Positions 38,407 through 47,955 of a stretch of 64,000 bases of DNA are shown here, in pieces. A model generated the notes under the pieces. The model saw nothing but the letters and a program-made list of their open reading frames with translations, was not told where the DNA came from and did no database searches. The DNA comes from Bacteriovoracaceae bacterium (GTDB lineage: Bacteria; Bdellovibrionota; Bacteriovoracia; Bacteriovoracales; Bacteriovoracaceae). Position numbers and translations under genes: made by a program. The stretch's first letter is position 1. Each line of letters starts with the position of its first letter. The stretch spans positions 124,001 through 188,000 of the forward strand of contig JANJTC010000004.1 of assembly GCA_024711325.1 (NCBI GenBank). The letters run 5' to 3'.

Positions 38407-39681
38407 ATGTTAGACATTAAGAAGATTGAAAGTGAATTCGAAACCGTTAAAGCGAGTCTATCAAATAGAAATTTTGATATTTCGATTTTGGATCAGGTCG
38501 TTAGTTTAAATAAACAAAGAAAAAATCTAACAACAGCTTCTGAAACCAAGAAAGCTGAAATCAATAAAATCTCTCGTGAAATTGGTGAGCTTAAAAAAAA
38601 TAAGCAAGATGCTGCTGGACCAATGGCCCAGGTAACTGCTCTGAAAGCTGAGATGGAAAAAGAAGCTAAAGAATTGGATGATGTCCAGGCCCGGCAAAAT
38701 GAACTTCTATTGAATATTCCTAATCTTCCAGTGGCTTCTGTTCCGGTTGGAAAAGATGAAGAAGAGAACGTCGAAGTTGCCCGATGGGGCACTCCCCGCG
38801 AGATGGATTTTACTCCAGTGGATCATGCAGAACTGGGTGAGAGATTAGATATTCTAGATTTTGAAATCGCCACCAAAATTACCGGTGCCCGTTTCGTGGT
38901 TTATAAAGGTGCGGCTGCCCGCCTTGAGCGCGCTCTGATTAATTTCATGCTGGATCACCAGGGAAGCAAAGGCTTCACTGAAATGATGACGCCTTTCATT
39001 GCTCATGAAAGATCTCTTCTTGGAACGGGAAACCTTCCAAAGTTTGAAGACCAACTCTTCAAGCTAAATTCGGAACAACCTTGGTACCTGATCCCTACTT
39101 CTGAGGTGACCCTAACCAATTTAAAACGCGAACAGATTATTGATGAAGCGGAATTTCCATTTTTGTATGCCGCTTATTCTCCTTGTTTTAGATCAGAGGC
39201 CGGCTCTCACGGAAAAGACGTAAAAGGCCTAATCCGTATGCACCAGTTTAATAAAGTCGAAATGGTTGCCATTACTACGCCTTCACAATCAGAAGAAATT
39301 CACCAGAAGATGGTTTCAAGTGCTACCGAAATTCTTCAGAAGCTAGGTCTTCCCTACCGGACTCTGGCCCTTTGTACCGGTGATATGGGTTTTGCGTCGC
39401 AGAAAACTTTTGACCTAGAAGTTTGGGTTCCTAGTCAGAATAAATACCGAGAGATCTCGTCCATTTCAAATTGTGGCGATTTCCAGGCTAGAAGGGCCAA
39501 TATTCGCTTTCGTAACAAGGAAGGCAAGGTTGAGTTCGCCCATACATTAAACGGATCAGGCCTGGCCGTAGGCCGAACTGTGGTGGCAATCCTGGAAAAC
39601 TACCAGCAAAAAGACGGATCTGTTCAAATTCCAGAAGTTTTGGTCCCATATATGGGAGGAATTAAAGAGATTCGCAAATAG
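38407..39681 (+). CDS. serS: Seryl-tRNA synthetase
   Basis: Charges tRNA-Ser with serine. 424 residues, normal length. The N-terminal coiled-coil arm (about 1-105; KAEINKISREIGELKKNK) contacts tRNA-Ser. Motif 2 is PCFRSEAGSHGKDVKGLIRMHQF and motif 3 is NGSGLAVGRTVVAILE; DMGFASQKTFDLEVW and ISSISNCGDFQARR are present. AGGTGATCC precedes the ATG. Two tRNA-Ser genes lie immediately downstream and a third about 19 kb away. Confidence 0.97.
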   Translation: MLDIKKIESEFETVKASLSNRNFDISILDQVVSLNKQRKNLTTASETKKAEINKISREIGELKKNKQDAAGPMAQVTALKAEMEKEAKELDDVQARQNELLLNIPNLPVASVPVGKDEEENVEVARWGTPREMDFTPVDHAELGERLDILDFEIATKITGARFVVYKGAAARLERALINFMLDHQGSKGFTEMMTPFIAHERSLLGTGNLPKFEDQLFKLNSEQPWYLIPTSEVTLTNLKREQIIDEAEFPFLYAAYSPCFRSEAGSHGKDVKGLIRMHQFNKVEMVAITTPSQSEEIHQKMVSSATEILQKLGLPYRTLALCTGDMGFASQKTFDLEVWVPSQNKYREISSISNCGDFQARRANIRFRNKEGKVEFAHTLNGSGLAVGRTVVAILENYQQKDGSVQIPEVLVPYMGGIKEIRK

Positions 39682-39684
39682 CGA

Positions 39685-39713
39685 TTGTCTTTTTTCCAGA
39701 CTTTATTTATATT
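39685..39713 (+). promoter_or_regulatory. Promoter for the tRNA-Ser pair
   Basis: TTGTCT, 17 nt, TATATT, placing the start at about 39720, 5 nt before the first tRNA. This is an excellent fit. Confidence 0.8.
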
Positions 39714-39724
39714 AAATGTCCTGT

Positions 39725-39814
39725 GGAGGACTGGCCGAGTGGTTTAAGGCAACAGTTTTGAAAACTGTCGTGGGTTAACGCCTACCTGGGGTTCGAATCC
39801 CTAGTCCTCCGCCA
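39725..39814 (+). tRNA. tRNA-Ser (anticodon TGA), with encoded CCA
   Basis: 90 nt including CCA. Acceptor stem GGAGGAC/GTCCTCC, anticodon arm ACAGTTTTGAAAACTGT with TGA in the loop, the long variable arm of class II tRNA, and T arm CTGGGGTTCGAATCCCTAG. It is the first of a tandem pair behind serS and reads UCN codons. Confidence 0.97.
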
Positions 39815-39853
39815 CTTTTAAATTTAATCTTGGTAAGTGATATAAACCACAAC

Positions 39854-39943
39854 GGAGACGTGGGTGAGTGGTTTAAACCACACCCTTGCTAAGGGTGCGA
39901 TCCCGAAAGGGATCCATGAGTTCAAATCTCATCGTCTCCGCCA
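39854..39943 (+). tRNA. tRNA-Ser (anticodon GCT), with encoded CCA
   Basis: 90 nt including CCA. Acceptor GGAGACG/CGTCTCC, anticodon arm CACCCTTGCTAAGGGTG with GCT, a long variable arm (GATCCCGAAAGGGATC) and T arm ATGAGTTCAAATCTCAT. It reads AGY codons and lies 39 nt after the TGA gene, presumably in the same transcript. Confidence 0.97.
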
Positions 39944-39964
39944 TTTTTTGAATTTAGGTAATTG

Positions 39965-39993
39965 AAAAAACTCGTCCATCGGCGAGTTTTTTT
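39965..39993 (+). terminator. Terminator of the tRNA-Ser transcript
   Basis: Stem AAAAAACTCG / CGAGTTTTTT with an 8-nt loop and a run of T, 21 nt after the CCA. Confidence 0.85.
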
Positions 39994-40067
39994 CGTTTTA
40001 GGGTGGTAAAAAATTTCTGAAGTAATTTAGTCCAACGAAATAATTTTTATCTCTATTCAGCCGCCTT

Positions 40068-40073
40068 TATAAT
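40068..40073 (+). promoter_or_regulatory. TATAAT -10 element 6 nt before the DUF389 gene start
   Basis: Perfect TATAAT, then 6 nt and ATG at 40080, so the transcript probably begins at or near the A of the ATG. No ribosome site is visible. Confidence 0.5.
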
Positions 40074-40079
40074 ATCTGG

Positions 40080-41450
40080 ATGGATAAAAAATTAATTTTC
40101 AGGGTCTTGGGCGATTATTTTAACCTCACCCGTGACATGGATGATGAAACAGTCATTGCTCAAAATGTTCGCAGTGGCGCCGAGCTTAAAGGGGCCAATC
40201 TCTGGGTTTTGATTTTTGCAATTTTAATTGCATCTATCGGTCTCAACATGAACTCTACTGCCGTGATAATCGGTGCAATGCTCATCTCTCCTCTGATGGG
40301 ACCATTAATTGCTATCGGTCTTGGGCTCTCCATAAATGATTTTGAACTCATTAAGCTCGCGGTAAAGAATCTTGCATTTGCTCTGGCCGCCAGTCTCGCA
40401 GCTTCAACTTTTTATTTTCTGCTAACTCCTCTTGATCAGGCACAAACAGAAATTCTAGCCAGGACCAGTCCAACAATTTTTGATGTCTTTATCTCTTTTG
40501 CTGGAGGACTGGCAGGCATGATTGCAGTGACCAGAAAGGTAAAGGGAAATGTTCTTCCTGGTGTAGCGATTGCAACAGCACTAATGCCTCCACTTTGTAC
40601 TGCGGGATATGGAATAGCGACCGGCAGCTGGAACTATTTTTTTGGCGCATTTTATCTTTATTTCATTAACTGCGTTTTTATTTTTCTCGGAACATTCATC
40701 GTTGTTCGAATGTTGAGATTCAAAAAAGTTGTTTTTCTGGACAAGGTTCTGGAGTTAAAAATTAGGCGTTATATTTATGCGATGATTACTGTCACTGTAT
40801 TGCCAAGCTCGTATCTTGCTTACGACATGATTACAAAATCAATAAAACAGCAAAGAATTGAAGATTTTTTGTCCCGGGAAGTCTTGAGTCTTGGTTTTGT
40901 CGTGGTTGAGAAAAAGGTAATTGTAAAAGATAACAAAACCAAAATTGAAGTTTCTTCTCTTGGTGGTGATATAACAAATGAATTGTTAAGTTCCCTGAAT
41001 AAGAAGCTGGAGTTTTATGAACTGGCCGATGCGGAATTAAGTCTGAAGCAAGTTGGGGCGGCGAGAACCGATATCGTGGCCATCAAAACAGCAATTATTC
41101 AGGATTTATACAAGAACAATGAAGAAGTTATTAAGGATAAGGATAAAAAGATAACCTTACTTGAGAAAGAACTTTCAACAAGCAGGATGAGTGCATTACC
41201 TTCTGAAGCGATTCATTCAGAGCTGAAAGTGATTTTGCCTTCTTTGATTCATATGTTTATTTATAGGACTGTGATCCCCGGTAGTACCGACAAACTACTT
41301 GTAGCATACCTGCAAACCAATGCGAAACTCAGCAAAGTGGAAGAAGATAGGACAAGAGAGTGGTTAAGGGTGAGAACTCAATCTGAAGTTGTTAAACTTT
41401 TTTATGAGAAAGTAAAAAGACCCTTAATTCAAGCGTCCCTGAAACCATGA
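40080..41450 (+). CDS. DUF389-family membrane protein
   Basis: 456 residues. The N-terminal part carries the DUF389 pattern: NMNSTAVIIGAMLISPLMGPLIAIGLGLSI, SLAASTFYFLLTPL, ISFAGGLAGMIAVTRK and PGVAIATALMPPLCTAGYG, with six or so membrane helices (about 40-220). A C-terminal half (230-456) is soluble and helical, with a coiled-coil stretch near 340-370. The function is not established for the family. It is a single gene between the tRNAs and an unrelated flavoprotein. The start is the ATG 6 nt after a -10 box. Confidence 0.88.
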   Translation: MDKKLIFRVLGDYFNLTRDMDDETVIAQNVRSGAELKGANLWVLIFAILIASIGLNMNSTAVIIGAMLISPLMGPLIAIGLGLSINDFELIKLAVKNLAFALAASLAASTFYFLLTPLDQAQTEILARTSPTIFDVFISFAGGLAGMIAVTRKVKGNVLPGVAIATALMPPLCTAGYGIATGSWNYFFGAFYLYFINCVFIFLGTFIVVRMLRFKKVVFLDKVLELKIRRYIYAMITVTVLPSSYLAYDMITKSIKQQRIEDFLSREVLSLGFVVVEKKVIVKDNKTKIEVSSLGGDITNELLSSLNKKLEFYELADAELSLKQVGAARTDIVAIKTAIIQDLYKNNEEVIKDKDKKITLLEKELSTSRMSALPSEAIHSELKVILPSLIHMFIYRTVIPGSTDKLLVAYLQTNAKLSKVEEDRTREWLRVRTQSEVVKLFYEKVKRPLIQASLKP

Positions 41451-41542
41451 CTTGAAATAGCTTTTCCAGCCTGTTTTCACGGTAACAAATCATCTACTAT
41501 TAAATGATGAATTGGTTGCACATACTTGTGGAGACTTAAGTA

Positions 41543-43156
41543 ATGAACTTTTCAGAAGCGATAAAAGATTGGAAATCAATCTTAACGGATGATTTTGTTC
41601 AAACGTCACCTGACTCTCTAAAAGAAGTTGAAACAGCGACCTTTCATACCACCGCCAAAGTACATGCGATTATTTCTCCTGGGAGTGTACAAAAACTTAA
41701 AGAATGTTTGTATGTGGCCAATAAGTATAAAACCCCTCTTTATCCTATCAGTCAGGGTATGAACTATGGATATGGGTCAAAAGTTCCAAGCTGTGATCAG
41801 AGTGTTATTGTAGATCTTGGCCTCATGAACAGAATACTAAGTTTTGATAGTAATCAGGGAGTGCTAACGGTAGAACCTGGGGTTACTTTTCAGCAAGCCT
41901 TCGAGTTTTTAAAACAGCAAGGAACAAATTACACCCTGGCCGGGACAGGAGCTCCTCCCACGGCAAGCTTAATTGGAAATACGGTCGAAAGAGGAATTGG
42001 AAAAGGATTGGCGTCCAATCGGATTGATAACGTCTGTAATTTCGAAGTCGTACTACCTACTGGCGAATCCTTCACTACTGGCCTTGGACGTTATAAGAAC
42101 TCAAAAGGGATTGGTTTAACTAAGTCTGTACCGGGGCCCTTATTGGATGGTTTCTTTACTCAGTCTAACTTGGGCATAATTACCAAAATGAGTTTTTGGT
42201 TAACTCCCCTTCCAGAAAATTTTCAGACGTTTATCTTTGCCGTTCAAGATGAAACGAAACTCCCATTAATCATAGACGCTCTACACGACTTAAAGCAAAA
42301 AGACATTCTTAGGTCTTCGGCAACATTATTCAATTCTCACCGTATGCTTGGATTTATGGGGAAGTATCCCTGGGAATTACATGATGGAAAAACGACATTA
42401 CCTGATCAGGTTGCTATGAATGTATTGAAGCAGAGTATGCCGGTTGCGGCTTTTTGGTATGGAGATGGGGCCTTATATTCAAATTCATCGGCCCAAGCGA
42501 GGGCCGAGAGAAAATTAATAAAAAAAGCGCTCAAAGGCTTGGTGAAGAATTTAACCTTTTTCTATGAACCAAAGGTTTCGGTTTTAAAGTTTTGTTCTGA
42601 GTTGTTGAGTAAGCTTGGTGTGTCCCTTCCGCTACAAATGCTAGATCTCTTTTTTAAAAAGTCACTTTACACCGGACATCTAATCCCGAAAGAAATCACC
42701 CTGGGTAGTACATACTTTAGAATGAAGTCACCGAGACCATCTCCTGAAAAGATGGACCCTTGTCTTGATAACTGTGGAATATATTGGATGGGCCCGATCG
42801 TTCCCTTTGATGGAGTTAATGTTGAGACGGCGATTAGTATAATTAAAGAGACGATCACAAAATATGGTTTTGAACCTGCCATGACCTTGCAAATGATAAC
42901 TTCAAGGCAAATAGATATTATCGTTTCAATTGCCTTTGACCGCACGATTCCTGGTGAAGATCAAAAAGCAATGGAATGTCATGATGACCTACTGAGAAAA
43001 TTAATGAGTGAAGGATTCTATCCTTATCGACTAGGAATTCAGTCACAATCACTCTTACCTTTACCTGACGATGATTACTGTCTTTTGATCCAGAAAATCA
43101 AACAGGCCCTGGATCCCAATGATATTCTTGCCCCTGGTCGATATGATTTTAGATAA
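41543..43156 (+). CDS. FAD-dependent oxidase/dehydrogenase, VAO/PCMH superfamily
   Basis: 537 residues. The FAD-binding type 4 (PP-loop) domain covers about 40-240: IISPGSVQKLKECL, PISQGMNYGYGSKVP, VDLGLMNRILSFDSNQGVLTVEPGVTFQQAFEFL and GNTVERGIGKG are typical of vanillyl-alcohol oxidase and 4-cresol dehydrogenase relatives. The C-terminal half (about 250-530) is the substrate cap and ends in the usual LDPNDILAPGRYD. The substrate cannot be told; a phenolic or other alcohol is possible. GGAG precedes the ATG. It appears to be monocistronic. Confidence 0.85.
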   Translation: MNFSEAIKDWKSILTDDFVQTSPDSLKEVETATFHTTAKVHAIISPGSVQKLKECLYVANKYKTPLYPISQGMNYGYGSKVPSCDQSVIVDLGLMNRILSFDSNQGVLTVEPGVTFQQAFEFLKQQGTNYTLAGTGAPPTASLIGNTVERGIGKGLASNRIDNVCNFEVVLPTGESFTTGLGRYKNSKGIGLTKSVPGPLLDGFFTQSNLGIITKMSFWLTPLPENFQTFIFAVQDETKLPLIIDALHDLKQKDILRSSATLFNSHRMLGFMGKYPWELHDGKTTLPDQVAMNVLKQSMPVAAFWYGDGALYSNSSAQARAERKLIKKALKGLVKNLTFFYEPKVSVLKFCSELLSKLGVSLPLQMLDLFFKKSLYTGHLIPKEITLGSTYFRMKSPRPSPEKMDPCLDNCGIYWMGPIVPFDGVNVETAISIIKETITKYGFEPAMTLQMITSRQIDIIVSIAFDRTIPGEDQKAMECHDDLLRKLMSEGFYPYRLGIQSQSLLPLPDDDYCLLIQKIKQALDPNDILAPGRYDFR

Positions 43157-43219
43157 AAGAGCAAACGATGATTGAAATCATGATGTACTTAAGGTCTTTA
43201 TGCCACATAGAATAAGTGG

Positions 43220-45793
43220 ATGAAGCATGTTGTAGATAATAAATCAGGAAGCTCCCTTATCTTTATTTTTGCCGCACTTGGTGTTGTGGCTTCAATATCC
43301 ATTTACGTTCTTAAGGTAAATAAGCAGTTAAACGAACAGACTTCTTTGCTTTGGCAAAGAACGATCGCTGATGAGACGGCCCAATCTGCCTTTGTGATTC
43401 TGGAGTCTGCGATGGCGAGACGTCTATGGTCTCCTCCTCCTGATGATGAATGCATGATTGATGAGGAGTTTTTGGTCCAGGGGAAATTGGATAATGGTGC
43501 AACGTATGAAGTGAGTGCCAGATATATTATTGATTCTAAAACTTTGGAAATGGTTTCTACTGCTAAGTATAAAGATTATGAATCAAAGTTTTTAAAGAAT
43601 CTTAAAATATATGATGTTTCAGATTATTTGGTTTTAAGCAAAACGAGTAAAACTACAACGATTGCCTCGCCTCGGTATAGTACGACACTTCCGGCAAGTA
43701 TGATTGCGAGGGATCGTAAGGTTTATTTTGAGGGCGGAGTCCAGTTTGAATCGATCACTCATCGCGCTCATGACCCGGACCCAGATAAAGACAAAACGTA
43801 TCCCATTTTAAACCCTGGTGAGATAAATATTATCTTACAAGGCGAACGGATGATCTTTAAAGGTGGCCTCATGTATGAGCCTCGAGAGGCACCCACCCCT
43901 TCTCATATCGCACATCCAGGTTTTTTCAATGATTTCAAAAATATAACCACTGACGTTTATGGCATAACTTCTGGCCCTCGTTATCTATGGCAATGGGGTG
44001 GAGGTGGTGCTTTCCTGACCGGCGATTTTAATCTTGCCACGAGTGTAAATCAGAGTATGCGTTCTGGGGTGCCAGTGAGTTTAAGTTTAATTCGAAAGCA
44101 TTTTTATCCCATTGCTTTTATGAGTGGCACATTGCCGCTAAATGCAACCAATGCCACCGATACGGGAAGTTACTTTAATGATCCTAATCGTTGGTTGGTT
44201 TTTTATTACACTTATGGTCCAAATGGGATTCCTACCTATGGTGCCCGCTTAAATTTTAGTTGCTACACAATGAACCTGGGTACCGATTCGCGCTACTGTT
44301 CATCAAGCTCTCTGTTTCCGAAAGGGTTTGAGTCTTGGCGCTTGAACTCCGATTTGAAAGGAGTTCTTTTTACGGATGATTTTGAAGAGCTACAAACTCA
44401 AACGATTACCTGGGATAACATGGAAGCGCTGAAGGAAGATGCAACATCCTGCGGGATAGTGGTAAATGCATCTTCAGGAATGGCCTCGAGTAGTTATGAT
44501 GATTGTGACTTAAGTGATAGTAATTTTGTGACAAAATATATTTCCGGAGCGGGAGTAAGTTGCAATCGAATTTATCGATTAGATAGTGAATCTATCCAGG
44601 GAAAACTTGGTAATTTTTCTCCTGGACTCTATTCGGGATCAAATCCCAAAAGTCTTAGGCGAATTATTTATTCAGAAGTGCCTTTAGAAATAGTTCAATC
44701 TCAGGCAGCTGGACTGGCCACCAGTATGAATTCAAGCGTGAGAAAAAATCTTCCATTATGGATTGTAAATGAGGATGTAAATATCATTCGACCTCATCAA
44801 CCAGATACCACTAGTCCAATTAATGAAAGGCCAGAGGTGTTTCGTCACACCTACTTTAATGGGTCTAGCAGTGGTTCTCTGTCTTCTTTGAAATTAATGT
44901 TTATTAGCCCGGAGAAAACACTCATACATTCTCCTTTTCATGTTCCCTTAACTCCTGCTGAGTTGGCCCAGGATTTTCCCGTCTATGGTGGAAAAATTCG
45001 TCCAAGCTATAGCACCACAACGGATTGGAAGCATCAGGAAGAAGACGGATTCAAGTATGGTGTCAGAGTGGTAAACATCAAGAATACTTCGTTGATTGAT
45101 AATACGACTTACTATAGTTATAACGAAGGTTTTTCCTTTAGGGGATTATGGAGTGCCGTTGATTCATCCGCGATTCAGGTTTTACGAAACGGATGCATGT
45201 TAAGTCCATCTGAAAATGAGCCAGTATCAGGCCAGCCTGGAAATCCGGCATATATTACGGCGACTGGCAGGGAAAGTGTTCTGCCTGCTGGACATCCAGC
45301 TCTGGGTAAAACAGTTCCTCCATTAAGTAGTAAGTTCTATAATAAAACAGCTGGTATTCAAATCCCAGCCTATTATAGGCCCTATGTGTTTCAACTTCAG
45401 TCCAGTTTCTCTGATGTATATGGTTCCGTTATAAATTATGAGGGAACGAGATTGGGAGTTTATTTTTCAGATGAAATCATTGCTGGAAAACGAAACCTAA
45501 ATGTTCCAAAGTATAATCGTCAGAACTATTACTATCAAAGTTCTATAGATTTTTCTAAACGTTCTTACGTTTGGGACAGCCCCAACTGGTATAATCCAGT
45601 GGGAAGCGCAGCGAATCCTATGCCCTGTACAGTTGATCCAGTTACGAAAGGAACTACTGATAGAAATGATCCCATGAACATTCCTCTTAATAGAGCTGAA
45701 TTTACATTTATGCATCAGTCACCAGCCGAAGAGTTTAATTCACTGGGTTCAATCATGTCACTTCCGCTTCCTATGATTAAGATGAGAAAATGA
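43220..45793 (+). CDS. Very large PilX-like pilin-type protein (857 aa)
   Basis: Heads a three-gene pilin operon. A single hydrophobic N-terminal segment (about 10-30; GSSLIFIFAALGVVASISIYVL) is preceded by a basic, Ser-rich start, resembling PilX or GspK minor pilins without the usual Glu5. The remaining about 820 residues are a large extracellular region rich in Tyr, Asn, Ser and Pro, with a few scattered Cys, of no recognised fold. It overlaps the next gene by ATGA. It may form a tip or adhesion subunit, useful for surface or prey contact, but this is inference. Confidence 0.75.
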   Translation: MKHVVDNKSGSSLIFIFAALGVVASISIYVLKVNKQLNEQTSLLWQRTIADETAQSAFVILESAMARRLWSPPPDDECMIDEEFLVQGKLDNGATYEVSARYIIDSKTLEMVSTAKYKDYESKFLKNLKIYDVSDYLVLSKTSKTTTIASPRYSTTLPASMIARDRKVYFEGGVQFESITHRAHDPDPDKDKTYPILNPGEINIILQGERMIFKGGLMYEPREAPTPSHIAHPGFFNDFKNITTDVYGITSGPRYLWQWGGGGAFLTGDFNLATSVNQSMRSGVPVSLSLIRKHFYPIAFMSGTLPLNATNATDTGSYFNDPNRWLVFYYTYGPNGIPTYGARLNFSCYTMNLGTDSRYCSSSSLFPKGFESWRLNSDLKGVLFTDDFEELQTQTITWDNMEALKEDATSCGIVVNASSGMASSSYDDCDLSDSNFVTKYISGAGVSCNRIYRLDSESIQGKLGNFSPGLYSGSNPKSLRRIIYSEVPLEIVQSQAAGLATSMNSSVRKNLPLWIVNEDVNIIRPHQPDTTSPINERPEVFRHTYFNGSSSGSLSSLKLMFISPEKTLIHSPFHVPLTPAELAQDFPVYGGKIRPSYSTTTDWKHQEEDGFKYGVRVVNIKNTSLIDNTTYYSYNEGFSFRGLWSAVDSSAIQVLRNGCMLSPSENEPVSGQPGNPAYITATGRESVLPAGHPALGKTVPPLSSKFYNKTAGIQIPAYYRPYVFQLQSSFSDVYGSVINYEGTRLGVYFSDEIIAGKRNLNVPKYNRQNYYYQSSIDFSKRSYVWDSPNWYNPVGSAANPMPCTVDPVTKGTTDRNDPMNIPLNRAEFTFMHQSPAEEFNSLGSIMSLPLPMIKMRK

Positions 45794-46275
45794 TGAAAAA
45801 GATTTTAAAACAAAGTGGCGTAAGTTTAGTTGAAGCTCTGGTTGCCATGGGACTTATTGGAATTGTGGCCTATGCCTTCATGTCTTCGTCCCAGAATATG
45901 AATCAAGCCGCAGCTCAACAGAAGCATGGCGATTTTGTGGAAGATATTGTAATGAGAAATGTTTCTCGTTTGAAGTCTTCTAAAAGCGAAACATTTCCCG
46001 CCTATGGTCAAAGTCTGCTGAGGGAATACCAACCAAATGGTGAACTTGTACAAGAGAGCTCTGTTGCAAACTGTAATAACTTGCCCATTAAGCCAGGTTA
46101 TGTTGCAGTTTGTATTAAATACATGAGTGTTAATGATGATGAGGTTGAGTTTTCTAATGGCGACTTTATGAAATTACCGAAGCTCGGACAAAAACTTTAT
46201 AAACTTGATGTCACAGGAGAATCAATTTCTTCTGGTAGACGTGTATTTAGAAAGATAATAATTTTTAAACGATGA
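45790..46275 (+). CDS. Type IV pilin-like minor pilin (PilV-like)
   Basis: 161 residues with a prepilin cleavage region KQSGVSLVEALVAMGLIGIVAYAFM: Gly before the cleavage, a hydrophobic helix and Glu at +5. The rest is a small globular domain containing a Cys pair (CNNLPIKPGYVAVC). It is coupled by 4-bp overlaps to the genes on both sides, so the three are made together. It presumably needs a prepilin peptidase encoded elsewhere. Confidence 0.85.
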   Translation: MMKKILKQSGVSLVEALVAMGLIGIVAYAFMSSSQNMNQAAAQQKHGDFVEDIVMRNVSRLKSSKSETFPAYGQSLLREYQPNGELVQESSVANCNNLPIKPGYVAVCIKYMSVNDDEVEFSNGDFMKLPKLGQKLYKLDVTGESISSGRRVFRKIIIFKR

Positions 46276-47333
46276 AAAAAAATAACGGTTTTACACTTGT
46301 TGAAATGATGATTACTGCCGGATTAATGGCCGGGGTGGCCCTTGTTGTGAGTGGTTTCATTCTAAAATCAAACAAACAATATACTGATTTCGAAGGAAAA
46401 ATGCTGATTACAACAGATGTAAATCAGGTCTTTCATAATATCACTGTCGATCTATCGAATCTCGCTCGTTTAACTGACAATGGAGATGAGGTTGAATCAT
46501 TTAAGGACACAGATAAAGCATACCTTGGCATTTATGGGCTTTCTCTGGAAGATGCGGCAAAGTTTCCGATGTGTGCATATGAAGACGTCCTTGGTTCAAA
46601 GGGGTATTCAATTCTTCGTTACACAACAATTAATCAACAGCGTCCTGCGAAACTCATGAAGTTTTGGCGAGAAAATCTCTCTCCGTCTGAGCCAGTGTTT
46701 TTAGATCGCAGTGAGGGTCTTGATAATCAGATTTTTTTTGAGTTGGTAAATGGAATTGATTCACCGACAAAAGAAATTGTCATACTGGATGGGGATGGAT
46801 TTACTTCATCAAGACTAATGGTAACGAATGCAGAATACATCGAGAGCACAATTGATCCATATGATAATGTTGATAAAAGTCCCACAAAGTTTAAATACTA
46901 TAAACTTAAAGTGAAAAAACCAGGGACTTTTTATGATGTCACTCCTCAGGAACCTCTGGCCCATCAGTTTATCACTGGGTCATATGTTGTAGCTGTATCC
47001 ACCAAAATTCTATGTGTTTCTCAAAATAAGACTCAACTTCTCTTAATTGATGAACAGACGGGTACGGCCCGGGTTCTTTTAAACGCAGAAAGTGAAAAGT
47101 CTACTATCACGAGTTTCCGGATTAACTATCTTTCTTCGACTAACCTTGAAGTTGCTCCCTTGGGGGTTTCTACTTTTCCGGCGGTGGAAGATCCAAGTCT
47201 GCTTTTAACTAGAAGGTGTATTGATCAGCTTTTGATTTCGATGGATGTATTACGAGGGCGGAATGCTATGACTTATTCTCAAAACGTTTACATTGCGAAC
47301 TATAATTCAAAAAGGCCCGGGAGTTGTAAGTAA
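46272..47333 (+). CDS. Prepilin-type protein (PilW-like)
   Basis: 353 residues, prepilin motif NNGFTLVEMMITAGLMAGVALVVSGF with Glu at +5. The large C-terminal domain (about 45-353) is of unknown fold, with few Cys (for example CAYEDVLG, CVSQNK, CIDQLL). It is the last gene of the pilin operon. PilW-type minor pilins prime pilus assembly in the type IV system. Confidence 0.85.
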   Translation: MKKNNGFTLVEMMITAGLMAGVALVVSGFILKSNKQYTDFEGKMLITTDVNQVFHNITVDLSNLARLTDNGDEVESFKDTDKAYLGIYGLSLEDAAKFPMCAYEDVLGSKGYSILRYTTINQQRPAKLMKFWRENLSPSEPVFLDRSEGLDNQIFFELVNGIDSPTKEIVILDGDGFTSSRLMVTNAEYIESTIDPYDNVDKSPTKFKYYKLKVKKPGTFYDVTPQEPLAHQFITGSYVVAVSTKILCVSQNKTQLLLIDEQTGTARVLLNAESEKSTITSFRINYLSSTNLEVAPLGVSTFPAVEDPSLLLTRRCIDQLLISMDVLRGRNAMTYSQNVYIANYNSKRPGSCK

Positions 47334-47385
47334 ACTGAGAGAATATCAGTTGTTCACCAATATTCTCCCATGGAAAAGCTAGTGC

Positions 47386-47658
47386 TTAGTAACGCTTGTT
47401 ATCACGCGGAACCATAGGTTTAGCTTCAGAAACATTCATTTGACGTCCGCCAAACTCAGATCCATTAAGTGAAGAGATAGCTTCTTGAGCTTCTGCACTT
47501 GTAGACATTTCAACAAAGCCAAATCCTTTACTACGATTAGTATCTCGGTCCATAATGACTTTTGCTGAATTAACTGTTCCAAACTGTGCAAACTTATCTG
47601 CAAGTGTATTGTCGACAACAGAATAACCTAGGTTACCGACATAAATTTTTGTACTCAT
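47386..47658 (-). CDS. RNA-recognition-motif (RRM) protein
   Basis: 90 residues, a single RRM with RNP2 KIYVGNLGY and RNP1 KGFGFVEM and a short basic tail, resembling small bacterial Rbp proteins. The start is ATG at 47658 with GGAG in TTGGAGAATATT just before it; the upstream TTG overlaps that ribosome site and is rejected. Many such proteins act in cold or RNA-binding responses (family knowledge). It is convergent with the pilin operon. Confidence 0.9.
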   Translation of the reverse strand: MSTKIYVGNLGYSVVDNTLADKFAQFGTVNSAKVIMDRDTNRSKGFGFVEMSTSAEAQEAISSLNGSEFGGRQMNVSEAKPMVPRDNKRY

Positions 47659-47955
47659 AATATTCTCCAATGAAAGTTCACCACAGTAAGTTGTAATGAA
47701 TTACTTTTTTTAATGTAAATTTTAATTTGGGATTTAAAGATAAGAATTGTGAAGTCTAACTGAAAAAAACAAACTGAATAGACTCGAGTATATAGATTAA
47801 AAGTTGGAAGGCCATGAAAATAAAATAAATATTAGTTAATTTATATAATTCCAGTGACTTGCCGTGTCTTTGATAGGCCCCGAACATCTGAAAATTCCTT
47901 GAATTTCAATCTTGATTACTGGTGTATCTTGCATTACAAATAATGACTCATTAGC
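47659..47955. other. AT-rich gap before tRNA-Arg
   Basis: About 297 bp. The left part is the RRM leader; the right end carries a tRNA promoter. No convincing ORF or strong hairpin was seen. Confidence 0.5.
47912..47940 (+). promoter_or_regulatory. Promoter for tRNA-Arg
   Basis: TTGATT, 17 nt, TACAAA, giving a start about 9 nt upstream of the tRNA. Confidence 0.65.

Noticed and set aside
47339..47367. Hairpin GAGAATAT / ATATTCTC between the pilin operon and RRM gene
   Set aside because: AT-rich stem, 13-nt loop and no T tract on either strand, so a terminator call is unsafe.
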